DNA of 33,153 nucleotides, taken from an uncultured Clostridia bacterium (GTDB taxonomy: Bacteria; Bacillota; Clostridia; Christensenellales; Aristaeellaceae). Shown piece after piece: positions 1 through 8,095 of this stretch. Numbering within the stretch: position 1 is the stretch's first letter; every line of letters starts with the position of its first letter. The stretch covers positions 1 through 33,153 of the forward strand of contig CAMJUL010000045.1 of assembly GCA_946408995.1 (NCBI GenBank), in the 5' to 3' direction. The notes beneath the pieces were generated by a model that was not told the DNA's origin, did no database searches, and worked only from the letters and a program-made list of their open reading frames with translations. The translations under genes were made by a program, and so were the position numbers.

Positions 1-67
1 CTACCGGGCGGGTTCGGGTCTCTCACCCGTTAGAAACGTGCGCCGCCGGGCGCACCAGACGCGATGA

Positions 68-92
68 CCCCCTCCGTCGGAGGGGGCGTTTT
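68..92 (+). terminator. Rho-independent terminator of an upstream gene
   Basis: An 8-bp stem (CCCCCTCC at 68-75, GGAGGGGG at 79-86) with a 3-nt loop is followed by CGTTTTCTGTT. It probably ends a transcript entering from the left. Bases 1-60 contain a second hairpin (GTGCGCC/GGCGCAC, 38-55) but no gene that I recognise. Confidence 0.7.
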
Positions 93-129
93 CTGTTATC
101 GTCGTTTTGCTTCCCGCGCGGCAGGAAAA

Positions 130-158
130 TTGACATCCGCCCCGGCCTGGTATATTAT
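130..158 (+). promoter_or_regulatory. Sigma-A type promoter of the divergent Hsp70 operon
   Basis: TTGACA at 130-135 is separated by 17 bp from TATTAT at 153-158, an almost perfect vegetative promoter. Transcription would begin near 165, about 40 nt before the first gene. No CIRCE heat-shock operator is present, so HrcA control is not indicated. Confidence 0.85.
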
Positions 159-205
159 CATCCATAGCTGCCCCTTCCCCGTCATCGGAATATGGAGAAA
201 ACGCC

Positions 206-610
206 ATGAATGAAGACCGAATCAAAGCGCTCAGAGAAAAAGCGGCCCGGGAAAAGGCCACCCCCGTCGGCCTTCTGAGGAGCCGGCTGGACCTTTTTCC
301 CGTAATGATGGACACCCTGGTCCATCTGATCATCCGGTATCTGGAAAAAAGTCTCCCAGCGGAGGCGTTTGTTCCCCGCTTTCTTGAGGAGGCTGGGCCC
401 TTTTACAGGCGGGTGGAGCTGGGATACAAGCACGAGGAGTACGCGGAAAACTATGCTGCGGAAATCCTTCTGATCCGCTCCGTCTCCGCCGCCTGCGAGG
501 ACGGGCGCGCGGGCAGGGCCGACGAGGCGGAGATCTGCCGCCGGGTGGAAGAAGCCGCGGCTCTCTATCATCAAAACAGCACCCCGATCAAAAAGCATTT
601 TCCCTGCTGA
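206..610 (+). CDS. Hypothetical protein, first gene of the divergent Hsp70 operon
   Basis: This gene encodes 134 residues of unknown function, and I recognise no family. The sequence is charged and looks mostly alpha-helical. It has no signal peptide, no membrane segment and no obvious catalytic motif. The start is supported by GGAG at about 193-196, 9 nt before the ATG, and by the strong promoter upstream. It is followed after 47 nt by a GrpE-like gene and then the Hsp70, which suggests a cofactor or adaptor of that machine; this is inference from position only. It ends in a single Cys after a Lys/His/Phe stretch. Confidence 0.75.
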   Translation: MNEDRIKALREKAAREKATPVGLLRSRLDLFPVMMDTLVHLIIRYLEKSLPAEAFVPRFLEEAGPFYRRVELGYKHEEYAENYAAEILLIRSVSAACEDGRAGRADEAEICRRVEEAAALYHQNSTPIKKHFPC

Positions 611-657
611 ACCCCCGCTTTCCGCGGGAGATCGAAAAAGGACCGAAAGGAGCGGGC

Positions 658-1071
658 ATGGGCTTTATCAAATTCAGACCCGATGGGTCCAGGCATACGC
701 CGGATAAGGAAGCGAACGCGTCCCAGGCACTGGTGGACTTGGCTGTGGAAACCTGGCGGCTGGAGCGGAGCGTCCGCCGGGCGGTCCCCGGCATGGACCC
801 CATAGAGGCCGACCGGTTTTTGAACCAGTTTGAATGGTACCTGAGGAAGGTAAACGCGGTGCTGTCGGAAAACGGCCTTCGCGCCGTGGACCTGACCGGG
901 GAAGAATACACCGTGGGCCAGGCAGTCACCCCCCTGAACCTGGAGGACTTCCCGGAAGGGATGCCCCTGCGTTTCCGGATCGCCCAGATGGCGGACCCCA
1001 TCGTCATGGAAAACGGCCGCGTCCGGAAGACGGGGACCGTCCTGCTGGAAGCGGAAACGGAGGAAGGATAA
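658..1071 (+). CDS. GrpE-like nucleotide exchange factor (divergent)
   Basis: This 137-residue protein probably exchanges nucleotide on the Hsp70 encoded immediately after it. Residues about 20-70 are predicted helical and residues 72-132 look like a GrpE-type beta domain, with a closing stretch (ENGRVRKTGTVLLEAE) resembling the end of GrpE, where a basic strand precedes a V-x-V strand. It is shorter than typical GrpE (about 180-200 residues) because the long N-terminal helix is reduced. The start has AAAGGAG with good spacing. The TAA stop directly abuts the Hsp70 ATG with no gap, implying coupled translation. The GrpE assignment rests on weak similarity plus position; without the neighbour it would be hypothetical. 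Confidence 0.6.
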   Translation: MGFIKFRPDGSRHTPDKEANASQALVDLAVETWRLERSVRRAVPGMDPIEADRFLNQFEWYLRKVNAVLSENGLRAVDLTGEEYTVGQAVTPLNLEDFPEGMPLRFRIAQMADPIVMENGRVRKTGTVLLEAETEEG

Positions 1072-3543
1072 ATGCGGTATATCGGCATCGATCTTGGAAC
1101 CACCAACAGCGCCATCTGCTCTTTTGACGGGGAGAATACCCGGATCTGGAAAAGCCCGGAGCAAAGCAGCGTGACCCCTTCCGCCCTCTATGTGGACCGC
1201 CGGGGGCACCGCTTTTACGGCCGCAGGGCCTATGAAATGGCCCCCGCCGACGAAAAGAACGCCGCCACCCTGTTCAAACGCTACCTGGGCACCAATATGA
1301 AATTCACTTTGGAGCGCACCGGGGAAAGCCTGACCCCGGAGGAATGCAGCGCTGAGATCCTCCGGGTGCTGTACGGGTACCTTCCCCCCGAATGGCAACA
1401 GCAGATGGATACGGTGACGGTGATCACCGTGCCCGCGGCCTTCAACCAGATGAAAAAGGACGCCACCCTGGAGGCCGCAAGGCTTGCCCGCATCGGACAG
1501 GTGGCCCTGATGCAGGAGCCGGTGGCCGCGGTCATGAGCGTGATGAAGGGAGCCCCCGTCGACGGCGCCTTCCTGATCTATGACCTGGGCGGAGGTACCT
1601 TTGACGTTTCCGTGGCGGAGCACCTGGGCGGGCAGGTCCGCCTGCTGGCCCAGGGAGGCAAGGAAATGTGCGGCGGCCGGGATTGGGACCGGCTGCTGCT
1701 GAGGAACCTGGTCATCCCCTGGCTGCATCAGCATTTCCACCTGCCGGAATCCCTCCCCGCCGCCCCGGAATACCGCAGGCTGCGGCAGCTGGCCCTTTTC
1801 GCCTGTGAGCAGGCAAAAATCGAACTGTCCTCCCGGGAGGAGGCCTTTGTACAGGTGGATGAAACGCTGCTCCAGTGCGCGGACCTGGACGGAAAGGAGA
1901 TCTACCTGGACCTTTCCTTCACCCGCAGGCAGCTCAGCGATCTGATCCGCGATCTGATGGCGGAAACCGTGTCGGTTTCCCGGGAGGTGATCCGCAAGGC
2001 CGGTCTGCGGGGGGAGGATCTGAAAAAGATCGTGTTCGTGGGCGGGCCCACCGTCTACCCCCCGCTGCAGCAGTATGTGATGGAGGCCCTGCACATCCCG
2101 GCGAAGGGCGAGGCGGACCCGATGACCGCCGTGGCGGAGGGAGCGGCCATCTACGCCGAATCCATCGACTGGTCGCGGGAAGACCGCCGGCAGCAGGAGA
2201 CGGTGCGAAGCGCCGATGAGCGCGATTTTGAGATCCGCTATGAACAGCGCGTTTCCGCCCCGGAGGCGCGCATCGCCCTGCTCCACAAAAGGAACGAAGC
2301 CTTCTCCGCGCTGGTCACAGCGGAAGCGGACGGCTGGTCCAGCGGAAAAATCCGCTTTGAGGGGCGGGGGATCCTGACCGTCCCGATCCGCGAAGCCGGG
2401 GAAAACGTTTACCGTCTGAGCCTGTTTGACGCCGGGGACCGCCCCGTGACCCTGACGGAACCCCGGATCCGGATCCGGCGGGGAACGGCCTCCGTGACCG
2501 CCGTTCCCTCCTCCCACGCGGTGGCCATAAAGGTCCTGGACCGGGTGGGAGGGAAGGCTGTTCCGGTCTATCTGATCACGGAAAACGAGCCCCTGCCCAA
2601 GCGCGGCGCCGTGACCCTCCGGTCCGGCAAGCGGCTGATTGCCGGCAGCCCGGAGTCGCTGGTGTTCACCCTCTGGGAGGGGGAGATCCGGGACCCCATC
2701 GAAGACAACCGCTACATCGGCATCTACCGGATCCCGGGCACCAGCTTTTCCTCCGGGGTGGTGGCGGTAGGCGCCGAGGTGGTCTGCGAATATGAGATCG
2801 ACGCCTCCGGCCACCTGAACCTGGGGGTTGCCATTCCGTCGGTGGGCGCCGTGTTCGCCAAACAAAACTACTACAGCCGTTCGGAGGGCCAAACAGATCT
2901 TTCGGATCCCTCCGGACTGATGCAGACCGCCAACCGCATGGAAAACCGCCTGCGGGCCCTGGGCCCCATCGCCTTTGATGCGGAAACGGTCCGCATCCTC
3001 GCCAGGCTGAACGAGATCCGTCACAGCCTTGGCAGCGAGGATCCGGAGGAGGTGCAGGAGGCTGCGGACGCCCTGCTGGATTGCCAGAAGGCGGTGGCGC
3101 GGTTCCGTCAGGAGCACCTGAAGGCGTTCCGCCTCCTGGACCTGAACAATTACCGCCTCCTGCTGGACGGCTACCGGGAGGAAATGGAGGACGCGGACCG
3201 CGCATTGCTGAGCAGCCTGTACGATTCAGCCCGGCAGGCCATCGAGCACTACGGGGACACCTACGAATCCATTCTGAACGAGTACCGTGTCCGGGGCTGG
3301 CGCGCCCTGCAGCAGTCCGACCGCTTTATCCGGGATCAGTTCGAGGTCCGCGTCTCCAATCCCTCCAATTACACGGATCCCCAGCGCTTCAACGCCCTGA
3401 AGGCCGAAGGCCAGACCCTGATCGAAAACCGGCAGTTCAGGAAGCTGAGCGCGCTGATCAGCCAATTGGACCGGTTGGAAAAGCCCCGCCCGCAGGCGGA
3501 AGCGGAGAGCATGTTCGAACAGGTCAACGTACTCCGGGGCTGA
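1072..3543 (+). CDS. Divergent Hsp70-family protein with enlarged C-terminal half
   Basis: An 823-residue Hsp70, much longer than DnaK (about 610-640). The ATPase domain looks intact: phosphate-1 motif [10 protein letters not shown] (4-13), a Lys in LFKRYLG (69), Glu in MQEPVAAV (149), phosphate-2 motif [11 protein letters not shown] (170-180) and the VFVGGPT adenosine motif (321-327). The usual hydrophobic linker (DVLLLD type) is absent. Instead a charged stretch and an extra beta-rich segment (about 390-490) precede a recognisable substrate-binding beta sandwich (about 497-597, ending in YEIDASGHLNLGV). The last 210 residues are helical and lack an EEVD-like tail. It is probably an ATP-driven chaperone for special clients. 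It lies between a GrpE-like gene and an AAA+ gene in one operon. Confidence 0.9.
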   Translation: MRYIGIDLGTTNSAICSFDGENTRIWKSPEQSSVTPSALYVDRRGHRFYGRRAYEMAPADEKNAATLFKRYLGTNMKFTLERTGESLTPEECSAEILRVLYGYLPPEWQQQMDTVTVITVPAAFNQMKKDATLEAARLARIGQVALMQEPVAAVMSVMKGAPVDGAFLIYDLGGGTFDVSVAEHLGGQVRLLAQGGKEMCGGRDWDRLLLRNLVIPWLHQHFHLPESLPAAPEYRRLRQLALFACEQAKIELSSREEAFVQVDETLLQCADLDGKEIYLDLSFTRRQLSDLIRDLMAETVSVSREVIRKAGLRGEDLKKIVFVGGPTVYPPLQQYVMEALHIPAKGEADPMTAVAEGAAIYAESIDWSREDRRQQETVRSADERDFEIRYEQRVSAPEARIALLHKRNEAFSALVTAEADGWSSGKIRFEGRGILTVPIREAGENVYRLSLFDAGDRPVTLTEPRIRIRRGTASVTAVPSSHAVAIKVLDRVGGKAVPVYLITENEPLPKRGAVTLRSGKRLIAGSPESLVFTLWEGEIRDPIEDNRYIGIYRIPGTSFSSGVVAVGAEVVCEYEIDASGHLNLGVAIPSVGAVFAKQNYYSRSEGQTDLSDPSGLMQTANRMENRLRALGPIAFDAETVRILARLNEIRHSLGSEDPEEVQEAADALLDCQKAVARFRQEHLKAFRLLDLNNYRLLLDGYREEMEDADRALLSSLYDSARQAIEHYGDTYESILNEYRVRGWRALQQSDRFIRDQFEVRVSNPSNYTDPQRFNALKAEGQTLIENRQFRKLSALISQLDRLEKPRPQAEAESMFEQVNVLRG

Positions 3544-3585
3544 CCCGCCCCTGATCACACGCCACAGGAATGGAGGAAAACGCCC

Positions 3586-4986
3586 ATGGAAGACCGTCCT
3601 TTGCGGCCGGGGGACCTGCTTCCCGGAGGAAGCATTCTGAAGGAACGCACCGCAAGGCTTGCAGGCTGGCAGATCTGGCGCACGGAAACCGGCAGCGCCC
3701 TTCTGGCGGACGCAGCGCTTGTCCTGCGCTGGGAAGACGAGGGCCAGACCGAACGGGGGGTCTTTCTGCCCCTGAACGATGCCTGGTTTGCCCTGGAGGC
3801 CGGGGATTACGGCCTGATCTCCTCCGCGGAAGCAGGGCCCTATCCCCGCACCGTGCAGCAGACCGCCGCCCTGGCGGAGGCCTTTTTGCGCACCCGGAAG
3901 GCCTTCCCCGACGGACACCTGGGAAGCGCCCTGTATGTGCCGCAGCTGCCCTGCCTGCTCCTGCCCGGGCAGGGCGAAGACCGGAAGGAGGACCCCTGGA
4001 CACTGGGGAAATGGGTCTCCGGCGGCATGAACGCGCCCTTTACCGACGAAAAGCGGATGCTGTCCTGGGCCCCCGGACTGACGGAGGATTTGTACAGGTC
4101 GCTTCTGAACGCCTTCGGCTGGCGCCAAACCCCTCCGGAAAAGCTGCGGGAACCCCTTGCGTCCTCCGACGCCCCCGCTCTGCCCGCCTCCGCCCCCCGG
4201 CAGTCCAGGAAGGAGGGCGAGTTTGTCCTGCCGGGAAGAAAGGAACTGGAGACTTTCTTCCGGGAAAGGATCCTGGACGTGATTGACCGGGAGGAGGAAT
4301 ACCGCCGGATGGGGATTCCTTTTCCCGGGCCCACGCTGCTCATTGGGCCCCCGGGCTGCGGCAAGACCTTCGCGGTGGAACGCCTGGCGGAGTATCTTGG
4401 CTGGCCGGTCTTTTCCGTCAATTCCGCCTCCATCGCCTCCAGCTATATCCACGAGACCAGCCGGCTGATCGCCCGGCTGTTTGATGCGGCCATGGACAGC
4501 GCCCCCTCGGTGGTGATCATGGACGAAATGGAGGCCTATCTTTCCAGACGGGGCGGCCCGGGCTTCTCCAACACCGCCCATACCGAGGAAATGGCCGAAT
4601 TCCTCCGGCTGCTGCCCAGGCTGCCGGAAAAAAAGGTGCTGCTCTTTGGCATGACCAACCGTCCGGAGGACATTGACCCGGCGGTCACGCGCAAAGGCCG
4701 CTTCGATCACACCCTTGAGCTGGGCCCCCCTTCCCGGGAAGAACTGACAGAGCTTCTCACCTCCCTTCTCAGGGACGTCCCAAAGGAGCAGGGCCTGGAC
4801 CTGGCGGCCATCGCGGCCCTGCTGGAGGGGCGCCCCATCTCCGACGCGGCCTTCGCCGCACGGGAAGCCGGAAGGCTCGCGGTGGTCCGGCACCGGGATC
4901 GCGTGGGGCAGGACCTTCTTGAGGAGGCCTGCCGCGCGCTCAAGGGCGCGAAGGAGCAGGACAAAAAAAGCATCGGCTTTCACTGA
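3586..4986 (+). CDS. AAA+ ATPase of the divergent Hsp70 operon
   Basis: This 466-residue protein has an N-terminal region of about 210 residues that I cannot assign and a C-terminal classical AAA+ domain. Walker A is GPPGCGKT (254-261), Walker B is VVIMDEME (309-316), a sensor-1 type Asn lies in GMTNRPEDIDPAV (about 358), and Arg residues in TRKGRFDH (369-372) are arginine-finger candidates. The domain resembles single-ring classical AAA proteins (SpoVK or FtsH type) without a protease. The start at 3586 is chosen because GGAGG lies 9 nt upstream; an overlapping ATG at 3570 is out of frame. Placed with Hsp70, it could remodel or extract the same substrates, by analogy with DnaK-ClpB cooperation. 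That role is inference. Confidence 0.9.
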   Translation: MEDRPLRPGDLLPGGSILKERTARLAGWQIWRTETGSALLADAALVLRWEDEGQTERGVFLPLNDAWFALEAGDYGLISSAEAGPYPRTVQQTAALAEAFLRTRKAFPDGHLGSALYVPQLPCLLLPGQGEDRKEDPWTLGKWVSGGMNAPFTDEKRMLSWAPGLTEDLYRSLLNAFGWRQTPPEKLREPLASSDAPALPASAPRQSRKEGEFVLPGRKELETFFRERILDVIDREEEYRRMGIPFPGPTLLIGPPGCGKTFAVERLAEYLGWPVFSVNSASIASSYIHETSRLIARLFDAAMDSAPSVVIMDEMEAYLSRRGGPGFSNTAHTEEMAEFLRLLPRLPEKKVLLFGMTNRPEDIDPAVTRKGRFDHTLELGPPSREELTELLTSLLRDVPKEQGLDLAAIAALLEGRPISDAAFAAREAGRLAVVRHRDRVGQDLLEEACRALKGAKEQDKKSIGFH

Positions 4987-5000
4987 CGGGAGGAATCCTT

Positions 5001-7304
5001 TTGCTGACACGCTGTACAGCCTGCGGAAAACCGGTCTGCACCACCTCCTATGGCCCCCGCCGGATCGGGCCGGACGGATTCGCGCTGGTGGAATGCGGAT
5101 ACTGCTATGCCCGTTTTTCCATCCGTTTTGAAACGGAGGGCATCCCCCCCTGGGAGCTGGACTGGAAAAAGCCCCTGTATGACGCAGCCGTCAAGGGCAT
5201 CCCCGGACCGGAAGGGCTTGAATGGCTGTCGCTCCTGGGAGACTATGAGGACGCGGCGGCGCTGCTTGAAAAGCGGACCGCCGAGGAAGCGGCCCGCCGG
5301 GAGGCCATGCGGCTCGCGGAGGAAGCGCGCAGACAAAAAATCCTGCAGGCGGTGCTTTCCTTCTCGGAGGAAACGGGCACCGTGGGGGAAGCGGAAGCCC
5401 TTGCCCGGCAGCTGGAAACCCTTCCGGAGGATGCGCTTGGACAAAACGAGCGGGCGGTGTTTGAGAAAAAACGCAAGGCCGTCCGGTACCGCAATGATCT
5501 CAGAAGGCTTGAGACCCTCCGGAAGGAAATCAATACCTATCTGCTGCCGGCCTCCCTGGAAGACGTCCTGATGGAACTGGCCCCCCTTGCCGACCTGCCC
5601 GGCGCCATGGACCTCATCGCCGCGGCGCAGACGCGCAAAAGCGAGCTGCTCCGCCTGGAAAAGGAGCAAAAGGAGGCCCGGGAACGGGCCGAAAGAAGGC
5701 GCAAACGCCTCAAAATCATCCTTGCCGCCGCTGCGGCAGGGGCTATGGTCCTTTTTGTTTTTCTGTCCCTGTTCGTCCGGCAGCCCCGCAGGCTGGCAGA
5801 AGCCCGGAACCTGGCCGCATCGGACCGGTGGGAAGAGTCTGTGTCCGCCTACGAGTCCCTGGCGAACAGCCTGCTGATCCGGGCGGACGACAAAAGCGCC
5901 GCACAGGAAGAACTGGCCCTCCTCCGGAAGCGCTGGGCGCAGTCCCTTCTGGCGGAGGACCGCTGGGAGGAAGCCCTCACCCAGCTGCACCTTTCGCAGG
6001 ATACGGAGGCTGAAAAGGAAACACGCCTTCAATACGCCCGGTGGCTTGCAGACCGGGAGGCCTGGGAGGAGGCCATTGGGCAGTGCGTCCTTGCCCGGGA
6101 CGCAGACACGGAAAATGCGCTGCGGCGGCAATATGCCCGGATCCTGGAAGAAAAGGAAGACTACGCCGGGGCCGCCGCGCAGCTGGAGAAGCTTAAGGAC
6201 ACCGCCAAAGAGACCGCCCGTCTCTACGCCCTGCTGACGCTCAGGGAGAAACGCGCGGGCGATTTTGAATCGGCGGCCGCACACCTTTCCAAGGCTGACG
6301 CCGCCCTGCTGGCCTCGGAAGGGGTCACAGCGGAAAGCCTGTACCGGGACTGGGGCTTTGCCCTGGCGGAGGAGGGCGACACGGCCGGGGCCATCAAACG
6401 GCTTGAGAAGGCCGGGGACAGCCCCGAAGTGCTGGAAAAGCTGTCCGCCCTTCAGCAGGCGCTGGACACGCAGAGAACGGCCCTGGCCCTGGCGGCCTTC
6501 AAGGAAGCCCCGGCTTCCGAAGTGGGGCAAAATGCCGCCTATGAAACGCTGCGGAAGACCGGGGAACAGTTTGAGACCCTGGACGGACTGCTTTTGTATT
6601 TCGACTCCCTTCAGCAGGCCGGCGCGGACCTGACGAAGGTCTTTCCGTCCGCCCCGTCCTTTACCGGCCTGAAGCTGCCCGATTTTACGCCCGCGGAGGT
6701 TGCGGACATCGATCTGAGCCGGCCCCTGGTCCTGTGGCGGCAGGAATACGAATACAGGATCTCCGCCACGGACGCCTTTTCCTCCCCCTACCCCCTGCAT
6801 GAGAACGAAAGCGGCTTTCAGTGGAAGCTGCTGCCGGATTGCTGGCTGCGGCTGCCGCAGGACCGCCGGCCCAGATCGCTGGCGGAATGCACCTGTATCC
6901 TTCTGATGGACCTGACCTATCCCTATCTGGGACAGGTTTCCGCCAGGACCGTATCCTGGGACTATGTGTCCCTGTTTGCCAAAAAACAGTCCGGCAGCGT
7001 CTCCGCCCGGGCAACCCCCTGGAGCAAGTTCTACGGGAACGGCCGCTTCCCCACCTTCGGCGCCGCCGCCCGGCTTCTTTTGTGGGACCCGGCGAACAAC
7101 CGGGCCGCAGTCCTGGACCAGTGGCAACAGGTTCCGATCGCCTCCATCCTGCCGTCCTCCATCACCGTCGACTGGACCACCCATTCCGCCCTTTCCGTCT
7201 CGTCCTTTGACCTTGGCCTGTCGGCCTATCACGACCTGCCCCGGGCCGAAAAGGCCCTGGAGGAAGGGTTCCTTGCCCTGTTGGAAGGAGGGATCGCCCC
7301 GTGA
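5001..7304 (+). CDS. Membrane protein with N-terminal zinc ribbon, one TM helix and TPR-like repeats
   Basis: This 767-residue protein has Cys pairs CTAC (5-8) and CGYC (32-35), forming a likely zinc ribbon. A charged, coiled-coil-prone region (about 90-237) follows, then one hydrophobic helix (about 239-259) flanked by basic residues. Next come helical TPR-like repeats (about 265-490) and a C-terminal domain with beta character (about 555-767) that I do not recognise. Basic residues before the TM suggest the zinc ribbon is cytoplasmic and the repeats external. Translation starts at a TTG with GGGAGGAA 5 nt upstream, 14 nt after the AAA+ stop. Its last four bases overlap the start of the J-like gene (GTGA). 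It may anchor the Hsp70 machine at the membrane (inference). Confidence 0.85.
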   Translation: MLTRCTACGKPVCTTSYGPRRIGPDGFALVECGYCYARFSIRFETEGIPPWELDWKKPLYDAAVKGIPGPEGLEWLSLLGDYEDAAALLEKRTAEEAARREAMRLAEEARRQKILQAVLSFSEETGTVGEAEALARQLETLPEDALGQNERAVFEKKRKAVRYRNDLRRLETLRKEINTYLLPASLEDVLMELAPLADLPGAMDLIAAAQTRKSELLRLEKEQKEARERAERRRKRLKIILAAAAAGAMVLFVFLSLFVRQPRRLAEARNLAASDRWEESVSAYESLANSLLIRADDKSAAQEELALLRKRWAQSLLAEDRWEEALTQLHLSQDTEAEKETRLQYARWLADREAWEEAIGQCVLARDADTENALRRQYARILEEKEDYAGAAAQLEKLKDTAKETARLYALLTLREKRAGDFESAAAHLSKADAALLASEGVTAESLYRDWGFALAEEGDTAGAIKRLEKAGDSPEVLEKLSALQQALDTQRTALALAAFKEAPASEVGQNAAYETLRKTGEQFETLDGLLLYFDSLQQAGADLTKVFPSAPSFTGLKLPDFTPAEVADIDLSRPLVLWRQEYEYRISATDAFSSPYPLHENESGFQWKLLPDCWLRLPQDRRPRSLAECTCILLMDLTYPYLGQVSARTVSWDYVSLFAKKQSGSVSARATPWSKFYGNGRFPTFGAAARLLLWDPANNRAAVLDQWQQVPIASILPSSITVDWTTHSALSVSSFDLGLSAYHDLPRAEKALEEGFLALLEGGIAP

Positions 7305-7969
7305 CAGAGACCGTAAAGTGCTTTAACAGCCATCCCTTCCGGGTCCTTGGAGCCTCCCCCCGGGATTCCCGGGAACGCCTGATCGCCCTTCGGGGCGAGG
7401 CGGCGCTCTTTGGGCAGGCGGAGGCGGCAGAGACCGCCCTTTCGGCGCTTTTGCACCCGGACAGCCGCCTGAAGGCCGAGCTTGGCTGGTTCCCTATGAC
7501 GGAGGAAGGCGAGATCGCCTCCCTGCTGCGCTTCGCAGGTCAGGAGAAAGCCGCCGGGCCCGCCCCGGCGTTCCATACCCGGTCCTTCCTGGCCGTGTTC
7601 AATCAGGCCCGGCTTTGCGTTTCCATGCTGCCCCTTCCCGGCGCGGACGCCTTCTCCGCCGCGCTGTACAGCCTGTCCCTCTGCGCGGACACGCTCCTTC
7701 CCGATCAGGTGATGTGGGAGCTCAACGAGGACCGCAAGGCCTCCGGCTTCCCGCTTCTTGCCTCCGTGGAGGAACTGGACGCCGCCCTTTCGGACCTTCT
7801 TAACCAAACCGCTTCAGATCTTCTCCGGAGGGGACTTCCCTCCCTGCGGGGCCTGGAAGCCAGGCGGCTTTCGCAAAGACTGCTCCAGGAGTACCGGAAT
7901 GTCAAGTCCCCCCGCCATAACAGCTTCCTGCTGCGCCTGACCGCGGACGCCCTGGCCACCCAGGAATGA
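7301..7969 (+). CDS. J-like protein lacking the HPD loop at the canonical place
   Basis: The N-terminus of this 222-residue protein (about 8-63) reads like a J domain: HPFRVLGASPRDSRERL matches the start, and ALLHPDSRLKAEL matches the end, where DnaJ has VLTDSQKRAAYD. The loop between helices II and III, where the HPD that stimulates Hsp70 should lie, is shortened to FGQAE. The HPD letters present at 52-54 fall at the wrong end of the fold. The remaining 160 residues are helical and unassigned. The GTG start overlaps the previous stop by 4 nt. As the last gene of the operon it is the natural J partner of the divergent Hsp70, perhaps in the manner of J-like proteins such as Pam16. Confidence 0.75.
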   Translation: MTETVKCFNSHPFRVLGASPRDSRERLIALRGEAALFGQAEAAETALSALLHPDSRLKAELGWFPMTEEGEIASLLRFAGQEKAAGPAPAFHTRSFLAVFNQARLCVSMLPLPGADAFSAALYSLSLCADTLLPDQVMWELNEDRKASGFPLLASVEELDAALSDLLNQTASDLLRRGLPSLRGLEARRLSQRLLQEYRNVKSPRHNSFLLRLTADALATQE

Positions 7970-8020
7970 GAGGACTTTCTGGCAAAGCGCCTCCCGCTTT
8001 CATTCTTCACGGACCCTTTC

Positions 8021-8055
8021 AAAAAGGGGCTGCCGCAGCTTTCTGCGGCAGCCCC
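8021..8055 (-). terminator. Terminator for the minus-strand operon ending at 8094
   Basis: A perfect 13-bp stem (8026-8038 with 8043-8055, 4-nt loop) is flanked on its left by AAAAA (8021-8025). On the minus strand this reads as a GC-rich hairpin followed by TTTTT, so it ends transcription arriving from the BspA-like gene. Confidence 0.8.
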
Positions 8056-8067
8056 TGCCTTACGGAT

Positions 8068-8095
8068 CGCCGCCCTGAAGCGGCGGGCTTTTTTT
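8068..8095 (+). terminator. Terminator for the plus-strand Hsp70 operon
   Basis: CGCCGC (8068-8073) pairs with GCGGCG (8080-8085) and is followed by GGGCTTTTTTT (8085-8095). It lies about 100 nt after the J-like gene. The T tract overlaps the stop codon of the convergent gene, so the two convergent operons have separate terminators, each placed within the other's 3' end. Confidence 0.7.

Noticed and set aside
1-60. Possible tRNA 3' end (GGTTCGGGT followed by paired bases)
   Set aside because: The TpsiC-like sequence does not form a 5-bp stem with a 7-nt loop, and no acceptor stem or CCA is visible.
571-3117. 848-codon minus-strand frame opposite the divergent Hsp70
   Set aside because: It is a composition shadow: low-complexity Gly/His/Pro-rich translation with no ribosome site, lying over an evident Hsp70.
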